The translations under genes and the position numbers were made by a program. From positions 1 to 64,000 of the forward strand of contig JAPTJF010000275.1 of the NCBI GenBank assembly GCA_029339195.1: DNA of 64,000 nucleotides, in the 5' to 3' direction. The notes under the pieces were generated by a model, which was not told where the DNA came from, made no database searches, and saw only the letters and a list, made by a program, of their open reading frames with translations. Shown here one piece after another: positions 11,901 to 21,535 of the stretch; position 1 is the stretch's first letter; each line of letters opens with the position of its first letter. This DNA is from Micractinium sp. NFX-FRZ. Its lineage: Eukaryota; Chlorophyta; Trebouxiophyceae; Chlorellales; Chlorellaceae.

Positions 11901-12023
11901 CGCCCCGCCCCCCCCACACTGCAGGTGGACGGCAAGCTGCACCGCGTGTACGTCGTGGACGGCGAGGGCAAGCCCACCTCCATTGTCACCCTCACCGACG
12001 TCCTGCGCCTCGCCTCTGCCTAA
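8980..12023 (+). CDS. SNF4/AMPK-gamma-like protein with four CBS domains
   Basis: Eight exons: 8980-9141, 9386-9437, 9677-9793, 10212-10311, 10471-10570, 10802-11017, 11362-11529 and 11925-12023 (TAA), giving about 337 aa with every junction in frame. Four CBS motifs can be traced. The first spans about residues 26-70 (ILSVPVMAKGEYHGCISVND). The second includes VTHVVSHLDVVRLL. The third ends GKLVGNLSASDLRGLT. The fourth ends LHRVYVVDGEGK then IVTLTDVLRLASA, the classic CBS ending. Paired CBS domains bind adenosine nucleotides; in this family the pairs form the energy-sensing gamma subunit of SnRK1/AMPK kinases, though plants also have related PV42/CBSX proteins of less certain role. Nucleotide-binding residues were not mapped. 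Intron 5 holds a tandem duplication of its own 3' end. Confidence 0.8.
11884..11917 (+). repeat. CCCCG tandem repeat next to an acceptor
   Basis: Pentanucleotide CCCCG units plus a C run form the pyrimidine tract of the last intron of the CBS gene. Confidence 0.8.
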
Positions 12024-12651
12024 GCGGCCTGGCCCACGCCAGGCTGAGGGCCTCCAACTGAGCGCGCTGGCGTTTGCGCAGGCAAAACCGCAAAAGCTTG
12101 CTGCTCGGCCCTTTGGGAAGACGGTGCACACAGGAACGCAGCAGCTCCGGACCTAGAGCGGGCTGCCACACACGGTGGCGGCTGCGCACGCGGCAGCACA
12201 ACACACGGAATCACACTTGAACACACACACATACACACACACACAGGGCGCACTCCTTGTGCTGCCCGCGTGTGTTTCCCAAGACCAAACGACGCCTTCT
12301 GCGAGCACATTCTTTCAAACTCCTGGCATCAGCCTGCCCCCAAGCAATGTTTGATGCCGCACGCCGCTTTCATGATGCCTCGACTTCATTGCTCAACCCA
12401 CATGCACTGCCCCTCCCCCCCCGCACTTCCCAGTCCTCTTGTGGGTGTTTGCCCCTCAACCCCTGCCACGCCCCCTGTCCCTGCCACGCCATGTCATGTG
12501 AAAGCTGCCCGCTTCACGCCGCAAGCAGGCCTCAACTGACTGGGCCAAGTAGCGCAGTTTAGATTACACAGTTAGAGGAGTTCACAGTACTGGTACAAAT
12601 ACAGCTGGTGCTGCCTGTCAGACACTCCGCTTGCTGCTGCCTGCCACTAAG
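12024..12651. other. Convergent intergenic region with AC microsatellite
   Basis: This spacer lies between the stops of the CBS gene (+) and the Lys/Ala-rich gene (-). It contains an AC dinucleotide run at 12221-12245 and a minus-strand TGTAA at 12564-12568, 84 bp past the stop at 12652. No gene is seen. Confidence 0.5.
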
Positions 12652-13543
12652 CTACTTCTTCTTGTCCCCGCCCTTCTTGTCGGCGGGGGCGGCGGCGGCG
12701 GGCGCGGCGGCGGCCTCTGCGGGCTGCTTCTTGGCGGGCTTGTCGGCGATGCCCAGCTCGGCCAGCTCCTTGGCGGCCTTGGCAGCGGACTCGGCCTGAT
12801 GGAGGGGGGATGGAGGGGGCGGAATGGAGGGGCTGGACGGTGGGAAGTGAGCGTGGCCGGGCGCATGGCCCCCAGGAGTTGGGTAGCCACCCGTCAGGTG
12901 GACACCCGTCAGGCAAGCAGGCAGGCGGCCGCCGCCCTCAGGCCCGCCCACACAATGGCATACCGCCCCGCCTCCCTTCACGCCCCCCGCCCTCACCTGC
13001 GCGCGCTCCGTGTTCTTCTTCTTGCGCTCGTCCTTGGCAGCGGCCTCCCAGCCCCCTGCAGGCGGGCAGGCGCATCAAGGGGGCAGGGAGTCAATAGGTG
13101 GGCGGGAGTGGCGGACGGTGAGCCGCAGGCATGCCCCGGCAGTTGGACGCCTCCCGCCGGCGGAACTGCGCCACTCCGCCCTCGAGTCCCCGCAGACCCA
13201 CCCACCGAACGGCCCACCCAAGACTCACAGGGCACAATCTCGTCGCGCGCGCGCATCTTCTGCTGCTGCTTGCCGTTGCCGCCGCCCTTGCCCTTGCCAC
13301 CGCCGCTGTGGGCCACCTCGGCAGCCGCCTCCCTACCCTTCTTGGATGCCTTCTTGGCGCCCACCTGCGGGGGGGAAGACAAGGAGGGGAGGGGGCTGAG
13401 TGGCGGCGGCCCGCCGGCAGCATCAAGGGCGGTTGTGCCCATTGAAAAGGGGCCGGCCCGGGGCAGCCCCCCCCCGCGGTGCGGGGCGAAATGCAACGCA
13501 TTCGAATCAAGGCATCCCTAGCCGTGCGCCGCACGCCCACCAT
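12652..13543 (-). CDS. Small Lys/Ala-rich protein, function unknown
   Basis: Exons are 13229-13364, 12997-13055 and 12652-12795, with a proposed first exon ending in the start codon itself (ATG at 13541-13543 followed directly by a gt donor). This gives about 113 aa. The body is basic: VGAKKASKKGREAAAEV, a Gly/Lys run, then KMRARDEIVPWGWEAAAKD, ERKKKNTERAQ, an Ala/Lys helix, and a KKGGDKKK end. It looks like a charged helical, perhaps nucleic-acid-binding protein, but I do not recognise the family. The three downstream exons join in frame and share codon style with their neighbours, so the gene is probably real. The start codon at an exon boundary is the weakest part; an upstream in-frame Met without that splice would give a longer N-terminus. 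Confidence 0.55.
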
Positions 13544-14388
13544 TTCTCGAGGGGTGTCGGAGACGGGGGGGCGGTTGGGAGCGGGAGTGGTGTGCTAGGG
13601 ACTGTGATTGTATCAAGTTGAATGAGATGAAGACGACGAAAGGATGGAATGTCGGGCAGCGGGCGGTTGGCCGGCTAAATGCGGCGGGCCAGCGGCGGCG
13701 CGGCGCAGCGTGCATGTCGTGTCCATGCACGCCGCCCTCTTGCTCCCCATTTAGCAGCTGGCGCTGTTGGGGAGCGGGACATCCCAGCGGTTCACCTGTT
13801 ATTAAGCGGCATTAGAACACAAACCAAAGTGCCTGTTCCCAGCAGCACGGCACAGCACCTCTCAGCAGGTGCCACCGCCTGCGGCTGGGCGGCACCTGCT
13901 GCCGTCGCAAGCGGGGCCGGCAGGAACAACTGTCTGGGCTCCCTCGCCGCCATACTTGATGGAGTGGAAGCTTTATTCTCATGCTGGTGGCTGTGCAGAG
14001 TGTGCAGGATGCGGCGCCACAAGAACTGTACACAGTGTGAGTGCGAGGCATGTGGGCTTGCGAGGTGTGGCTGTGTGGCTTAAGGGGCAGGCATGCATTT
14101 GGTGCGCCTCAGAGTCGTGGTGAGCAATGGGGCATTCAGGCACCTAATTTGGATCTACGCTTCCGGCAAACAAAAACGCAGAGCAAAAGGCTGCCTGCTT
14201 CCGGAGTTGGGAGCGCAGGCAGGCATTGAAAAGCCAAGACAGAGGCACATTTTGGAGTGCGGCAAAGAGCCAACAAAGTGGGACGACGCACAACGATGTC
14301 GTGTTGATGGTTGAGATGGCAAGCAGTGGTTGCAAGAAGCAGATGTGCAGATCACAATTGAGGCCACAAGGCTAAGGCTACACATATA
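13544..14388 (-). other. Intergenic region
   Basis: This holds the 3' UTR of the F-box/LRR gene and the promoter of the Lys/Ala-rich gene, both minus-strand. The GC content is lower than in the genes. I see no further gene, repeat or RNA. Confidence 0.4.
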
Positions 14389-16923
14389 TCATTTGATGAT
14401 GTCCACGTGCGGCAGGCTGCGGCGCAGATGAGCCATGACGTGCGGCGGCACACAGGTCGCCCAGGGCAGGCACAGCTGGCGCAGCTGCGGCATGCGAGCC
14501 ATGGTGTCAACATCATCCTTGGTCAGGTGCGGGTCGCAGCAGCGGCCAGCAATCTTGAGAGTGTGCAGGCGGCTGGCGGCTGTTGGAAGGTGGCCCGTGC
14601 ACCCATTAACTTCCAGCTTCTCCAGGCCTGCAGGGGCGCATTTTGACCGTGGAGGTTTGCTGAGAATGGCAACAGGGGCAAGAGGAATGCAGGGGACATG
14701 GGGGTGGCAATGATAAGAGGACATCTAACATGCTGCCTTGACTGGCTGGCTGGCTGGCTGCTTACTTGTGAGGTAGGGCCCCTCAGGCAGCTGGATGACC
14801 CCTGAAGAGATGCTGAGCTCCTTCAGTGCGGGCTGGCCTGCCAGCCAGGAGAGCAGGCCTGACACGTCAAGTGATGAAACCACCGCATTGCGCAGCGCTG
14901 GCAGGTGCACGCCGGAAGCGCGCACGTCGCCCACTGAGGAGAGGCTCAGCGAGCCGAGCGTCGGCAGCGGCACATCTGCCAGTGTAGCTGAGGAGAAGGC
15001 GGTCAGCCGCAGTGATTCGAGGGCTGGCAGCGCCGCCCGCTCGATGCTCAGGTCAGTTGAAGGAGACCCACGTACCGCCAGGCTGGTCAGCGCCGGCAGC
15101 TGGACGTCGGCAATGCAGGTGCCGGCGCCTGCCTCCACGTATGCTGTGCGGAGGCACGGGAGCACAGCGTTTGCGAGCTGCACGTGACCCATGCAGCACA
15201 CACGCAGGTCTTGCAGCGCAGGCAGCTGGGCAGCATCCAGGCTGAAGCTGATGTCTGCGGGCTGGCATGAGTTTGTCCAGGAGTTGAGGGAGAGCCTCTC
15301 CAGGGAAGGGAGGCCCACACTGGCTGGTATGGTCAGGCTGGCCGGCGGTCCGTCAATGGCCAGCACACGCAGCGCTGGCAGAGCCACTGTCTCCAGATCC
15401 ATGCTGCCGCTGCAGCTGCTCAGGCGAAGCTCGCGCAGGGCTGACAGCTGGTTGCAGCCCTGAAGTGCTGCCATAGGCACATCGCTTCCGAACACCCTCA
15501 GCGTGCACACGGGCATGCCTGGCGGCGTCAGGCAGTGCAGCAGCTGCTCCAGCGAGTGGTACTCTGTCGCGTGGAACTCGAGCTCATGGCACGGGCCGGG
15601 AATGTAGCTGCAGGACCGCAGCCTTGCCCCGGCAGCCTGCAGTTGGCGGGAAGCAAGGGAGCAGTGAGGTGCCCAAGCAGGCACCCAATAATCCCCATAT
15701 CAAGGCAGGGCAGGTTTGAGTGCACGTCAACTACTGCCAATGAACACAGCAGGCTTGGAGCATTGAACTTGCCTGAACTTGGAATTGCTGCGACGCCTGG
15801 AACTGGTAACAGTGCAGCGCTGGGAATGCTGCAGGTGCCGGCCACTGCTGAAGGTGGGCATGCGCAGCGCCGCCACCAACACCGAAGTCCACCAGCTTCA
15901 GGTGGCGCAGGCCGCGCAGCCGCGTGAGCTGCTCTGGAAACCTCAGTGGGCCCAGCTGCGACACGACTTCCAGCAGGAAGAGCCCCGTCAGCTGAGACAG
16001 GCAGTTCAGCAGCCGCTGCGGGGTGTGGTGCACCTCCAAGCACAGCACAAACAGCGCCGGCAGCGCGGGGAGCACGTCTGCCAGGCGCTCCATTGCCTCC
16101 TCACCGCCATGAGACTGCCTCAGCGTCAGACTGATGAGCTGGGAGAGGCAGGTGAGGGCCTGGGCTGCAGCTGGCGGGATGCCGGCTGCCGCCACTTCAA
16201 GTGGCAAAGAGGGCTGGCTTGTCTTTGTGTCCCACTCCAGGCTGCACAGCTGTGTGAGGCGGCCGAGGGTGCCCGCTACGGCCGACAGCAGCTGTGGGCC
16301 AGCGTGCCCATGGCAGCTGAGCTGCAGGCGTGTGAGCCTGCTGAATGCGGCGAGGCGGGAGAGGCTGCTGGCTAGCTCGGGGGGCGCCTGGGGTGGGTGC
16401 CAGGTGAGCTCCAGGCTGCGCAGCTGGCCGGGCTGCAGCAGCTGCAGGGCCTGCTGGAAAAGGCCAGAGGAGAGCTGGATCCCCTCCACGTCGTGTTGTG
16501 CAAGTGCACATACGGCAATGCTGCCTGCCGTTGCCATGCCGGCCGTCCGCTGCAGCACGCGCAGCATGGCATCCCGCCGCCGCTCCCTTTCCCCTGTGGG
16601 CTGCCCATACTTGGGGCCGGGCATTGCGAGCACATGGCGCCCCCACAGGGTGGGCTCGGCCCAGAACAGCCGGTGCCAGCGGCAGCTGACAAGGGTTGTG
16701 GAGGGCCTGCAGCAGGGGGCTCAAAGGGTGCTCTAGTGCCTGGAGTGGCACAAATGGGCTGGAGTGCCACAGGCCGTGCAGGTGCCCCTTGCGCCATGCC
16801 ACACGTACCCGCTGCCCGCCCAACCAGCACTCACCCGCACTTCAGGCCCGCCAACCCGATCACATAGCCTAGCAGCCCGTCTGGCAGCGAGTCAATGGTG
16901 GCAGCAGCACCGCTTGGGGCCAT
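14389..16923 (-). CDS. F-box-like / leucine-rich-repeat protein
   Basis: Exons 16835-16923, 15773-16685, 14766-15636 and 14389-14627 give about 703 aa. The N-terminus has an F-box-like block, IDSLPDGLLGYVIGLAG, continuing over the first intron into WHRLFWAEPTLWGRHV. The rest is irregular leucine-rich repeats (for example LRSLELTW, LTRLQLSCHG, LRHLKLVDFGV, ALRELRLSSC, LEKLEVNGCTG). Such proteins usually serve as substrate adaptors of SCF ubiquitin ligases, and large families exist in green algae. The target is unknown. Intron 2 uses a GC donor (TTCAG then gcaagt at 15772), which keeps phase 0. A TGCAG 27 bases further into exon 3 could be a second acceptor. The start is the first Met before the F-box block. 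Confidence 0.75.
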
Positions 16924-18369
16924 GGTGTGTGTGGTGCCTGCATTGCGGGCGGGAGTAGGGTTCCTTGGACGGGGAGAGGCCGCCCTGGCTGGCGCCGGCG
17001 GCGGGCTGGCGGGACCCTGTGCTGCCTGACAGTGGGGCTGCAGCCTGCTGGTGCGCACACTGCCCCCGTCGTACCTGCGTGCCTTCCAAGGCCCTCCTTG
17101 CCAAGGCCGCTCCGACCAGGACCTCGGGGCAGGCTTGTGGTCGATGCGCAGGTCTACGGAATGCTCACCCGTGTAGAGGCAGGCAGGTAACTTCTTTGGT
17201 TCAATGATGCTGTTGGGTCGGCGGTGATGACGAGGCAGCCCAGCTGGCGCTTCCCGGCAGGCAGCTGCAGGTAGAGGGGTGGAACCGCATAACGTGGTTA
17301 ACAACTCTGCATGTAACACCCTGCCTTTCAATTGGAGCAAAATTTGAAATCTGCAGCTGCATTACTCCCTGTTGCATCCACCCACGATACACTGAGCCAG
17401 CATGCTGACATGAGCAGGAGGCCAGCATGTGTGCGCGTGGGTAACTTGGCAAACGTGCAGGATCATTCTGTGCAGGGCGTTGGCTGGTGCTGGCTGCGTC
17501 GCTACGAGGGAACTACGGGCCTCCAGCTCCTGCCAAGTGCAGCCGCATGAGGCGTGTGCGCTAGCTGTCAGCAGGCGGCAAGTAGCACAGGGGTGGGCCA
17601 TGTGACAGGGCAACCACCCCTGGGAGGCGCCTGCCTCCCCAATCATCCAAGCGGGGGTGCTGAGAGACAGCCGGGGACAGCGTGCGCATCAGGGTGCCCT
17701 CACCAGTCCTCTTTTCAAGCTGCGGCAGGCTGCGGCACGGGTGGGGCATGACAGGTGCCCGCATGGGGGACGCCCTGGGCAGTGTGCGGCATTCGTATGC
17801 GGTGGCTGTCGAATGCCGCTGCCAGGGCAGTTTGTGGCCATCTTCTGCCGAGCAGGACACACACAAGCCGGTTGTGCCTGCAGTCAGCGCTGGCTGCTGT
17901 ATCGATTCAGTGCTTGCTCATGCTGCACCACAACTCTTCGCACATGCATGCACTGTGGTACATGGGAGCCAGATGCACTGCCTCGAGGCAGGGAGCTCCC
18001 AGAGCGCTGGCGCCCCCACCAGCCCAGCACCCCGCCAGCCCCAGACACCCACATGCCCTGCAGGCGGTAGCGCCGTGTATGTGAGCGGCTACTAATTGCG
18101 TACAGGGTGGTGCACCACCATGGTGGCATCAAGCCAGAACCGACTGCTGTTCATGAAGGCAGGCGTGGGTTGGCGGGTATCAAGGCAGGAGTCTAACTAA
18201 TTGCAAGCAGGCAATTGGCCTGCGCTAGGGTTGCGCTAAAAACTGCAGTCGCTAAGAGGGGAACGCTGCAGGAGTGCCTGGCATCATTCAATGCTGTATC
18301 TCGCACTGCGCATGTTTGAGCTGCAGCTCCTGCCCAGCTTCTCTGCTGGGCCCGCTGTGCTGCGTGCTC
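16924..18369. other. Long intergenic region without a supported gene
   Basis: About 1.45 kb lie between the F-box/LRR start and the SCP2 stop. Several short frames exist on both strands, but none has recognisable similarity, consistent splice structure or the codon bias of the neighbours. It presumably holds the F-box promoter and SCP2 3' UTR. Confidence 0.4.
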
Positions 18370-19412
18370 TCAGAGCTTGGCCTTGGGGGCCGCCGCATCC
18401 TGCAGCACAGCAGGCCAGGTCAGCAAGCAGGGGCAGCGGCCGGTGAGACACAACACGCTGCCTCCACAGAGGCACGCCGGCAAGCAGGAGCACCTGGCAG
18501 GTGGGTGGGCAGGTAGGCAGGCAAGCAGATCGGCAGGCGGAGTCGTACGGGGAAGACATGCCGGCGGCGGACGAGAGGGCGGGCGGATACTGGTGCAAGC
18601 AACACACACACAGGAGCGAGGCTCAGCGTGTGCCGGGCCCCCGCTGCCGCTGGCGCTCACCAGGATGGGCTGCAGCTTCATGGCCAGCCCCATGCTGCCC
18701 GCAATCTTGAGCTTGCGCATGAGGAAGGCCTGCTGGGGGCCCAGCTTGCCCATCACCAACTTCACAAAGTTGTCATCTGGGGGCGGCGGAGGGGCAGGCA
18801 TGGGAGGAGGGGCGGGTGGGAGGGGGGAGAGTGAACGCCTCCCTGCCAATGGCTGCTGCACGTGGCTGCGTACACAGCAAACAAATGGCATGTGTCCACT
18901 CCAGCCGCCATCACACCAGCAGCAGCCGGCGCACACTAGCAGCAGGCACGCCGTGCCAGCGCCCGCCAGCACCCACCGTTGATGGTGAGCGTGATGTCTG
19001 CCTTCTCTGGCGGCGCCCCCTTGGCCAGCGTGCCCTTGCCCTCACGCAGGTCCAGAGTCCACTCCGCCCCGTCAATCACAAACACGACGATGCCCTGCAG
19101 TTTGCTTGGAGGAAGTGGGGGCGGGCGGGGTGGGTGGTGGGGGTGGGAAGAGGGAGGCAGCCAGGGAGCGGCGGCCAGCGTCGCGGGCAGCATCAAGCAT
19201 TGGCAGGCTGACATGGCGGCAAGGGCATGAAGTAATGTCAAGATTTTCCTGCCTGCCAAGCAAATGCCCAGCCATTTGCCGAAAACCAAGAGCAGCCCAG
19301 CCCATGCCAGGCGTGCCTTGATCTTCTTGATCAGCGCCTCACGCTGCTCCGTGTCCTTCTCCAACGTCTGGCTCAGCTGCGCCAGCAGCGGCCCAGAAGC
19401 CTTATCTGGCAT
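18370..19412 (-). CDS. SCP2: SCP2 sterol-carrier / lipid-transfer protein with PTS1-like C-terminus
   Basis: Exons 19317-19412, 18977-19094, 18661-18776 and 18370-18399 give 119 aa, the usual size of stand-alone plant SCP2. It shows EWTLDLREGKGTLAKG, ADITLTIND, then DNFVKLVMGKLGPQQAFL and LKIAGSMGLAMKLQPIL, the typical SCP2 fold sequence. The last exon encodes only nine residues, ending AKL, an accepted variant of the SKL peroxisome-import signal. The likely role is binding or transfer of sterols, fatty acyl-CoA or phospholipid in peroxisomes. Intron 1 needs a GC donor (ATCAAG then gcacgc at 19316) to join IKKIK to GIVVFVIDG in phase 0. It is head-to-head with the CENP-C-like gene. Confidence 0.88.
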
Positions 19413-19802
19413 GCTGGCTGGTGAGGAGCGCCGTCGGTGGGGCGTCTGTAGGAGGTGAAGGCTCTGCGCCTTGCTCGGCGCGCTCTGCAGGGGCAGGCAG
19501 GCGGCAGAAGCGCGCGGTGTGAGAGCGGCGGCGATGGGCGGCGGCACTGGCACCGGGCAGTCAAGCGACGCACATGGCAGCTGAATGCACGACATGCATT
19601 CCACACTCATGCCACCGCTCGCACGTGCCCTTGGAGGCGAGGAGGCAAGGCGCTCCGAGAGTCCCAAAGACGTACTGGGCGCAGAGTGCGCTGTCTGCTC
19701 TACGGCGCGCTGGGTAGTTTCGATCTGCCAGCTAGATCAATTTACATGTAGCCAAAGCTCACCGGCTGCATTCCGAGTGCTCACCAGCCCACGTCAGCGA
19801 AA
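19413..19802. promoter_or_regulatory. Shared divergent promoter region (SCP2 / CENP-C-like)
   Basis: 390 bp lie between opposite start codons. A TATTTAAA element at 19902-19909 lies inside the proposed first exon of the right-hand gene, so its true start might differ from 19803. Confidence 0.4.
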
Positions 19803-21494
19803 ATGCGGGAGCGCCGGAAACGCCGGCCATTTCATTGCTGTTGCCCAGCGCAATCTACCGGCACAATTGCAGGGCATCCCCGCCCGCCCGGTCTCCTCTC
19901 CTATTTAAACACTTGCGCCCTGGAGCCGCCTCAGCTCGTGTTTGGCCCCAAGCGGGCCGACCCGCTGCGCTCTGGGCTGCTGTTTGGCGACGGCGGCGCA
20001 GATGGCGGCGCAGCAGCGGCAGCGGCGGGCCCAGCCGGGGGCGGGCCGCTGCCGCCAGCTAGCGGCAGCGGCGGCGCCTTCAGGTCTCCCGCTCCTCGCC
20101 CTGGCTCAGCCCTGCAGCAGCCGCGGCTGTCAACCGGCCCAGGCGGCCCGGCTGGCCGCCCCACACTAGCAGCCGCCACGCCAGGCAGCGCTGGCGCCTT
20201 TGCACCGCGGCTTGCACTTCAGCCGCTGGCCTCGGGCGGGCCGCTGGTGCAGCACCCGTATGCCGCCTCCAGCTTGGCAGATGTCGCGGCTTTCAACCGC
20301 AGTGAGGTGGCGGAGCGCATCCGGCGCAGCTTTGATGCCATGGTGGCGCGCAGCCCCATCGGCGGGCACCTGGTGAGCTGCCGCCCCAACTTGGGGCGCT
20401 GGTGGGTGCTGCTGCTGAACACCGGGAGTGGGAGGGCTGTGGAGCGGAAGGCAGACAAGAGTCGAAGGCAACACTCCCTGCCCTAATCACGACTTCACAT
20501 CTTGTTACTACCTGGTGCTAGACTTGCCGGACTGCCCATAATCGTTGCGTTCCTGCAAGCTGTGAGCCAGGGTTCTGTGTCCCTCCTTGCCCTGCCTGCA
20601 GCAACTGCGGCTGCGTTACAGCCCGGCACCCGCGGGTGCCGCCGTGCCGTTTGGCAGCCCAGCGCTGTCAGGCGCTCTTCGCAGCCCTGGCATGAGCGCT
20701 GGCGCATTTGGCAGCCCAGGTGTGCATGCGCTCCCGGCGCACGGCGCTTTCCGCCAGCCTCCACCGCCTCCCCCGGCATACCTTGGCGGCGTCAACACGC
20801 AGGGGGCAGGCTTGGCAGAAGAGCAGCAGGCGCAGAAGCAGGTGCAGGCACAGCAGCCGCCTCGGCAGGCGCCAGAGCAGCAGCAGGAACACTATGTCCG
20901 CACCAGCGAGTTTCGGCACGTGGTGCAGCAGCACAGCCCCTCCTACCAGGCCGTCAGCACGGTGCACACGGTGCACCGCACCACCATGGTGCACCCGGGG
21001 GGCGGCACCGCAGGGGCAGCAGGCAGCGCAGACGGACGCCTGACTCGGACCCTGCATCCGGGCCAGCAGGTGCAGCAGCAGCAGCAACAGCAGCAGCAGG
21101 GCTCCTTCTCAGTCACTGAACTTCCTGCTGGCAGAGAGCCCCTTGTGGAAGAGCCAGGCAGCACTGAGCACCAACATCCGCAGCAGCAGGAGCAGCGGTG
21201 GCAGGATCCAGGTCCGGAGCTGCAGGCACGGCAGCAGCAGCAGCAGCAGCAGCCTGCTGGCGCGGCTCCCTGGGACCCAGCAGGTCTGCTCCCGCCGCTC
21301 CGAACGCAGCGCCAGCCTGCAGGCGTCCAGCTGGAGCTGGCTCAACAGGAGGGGCAGCTGGAGCCGTCTTGTGGGCAGCAGCAGCAGCAGCCGCCGCAGC
21401 TGGTTGAGCAGCCTGGGCAGCAGGCGCAAAAGCAGCAAGCACCGCAGGCTTCACAGGAGCCGCTGCCGCCGCCACAACTGCAGCAGCATGTTCT

Positions 21495-21535
<41 letters not shown>

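Noticed and set aside
17180..18300. A gene in the 17-18 kb gap
   Set aside because: Several 80-140 aa frames exist on both strands, but none is conserved-looking, spliced or codon-biased like the neighbours.
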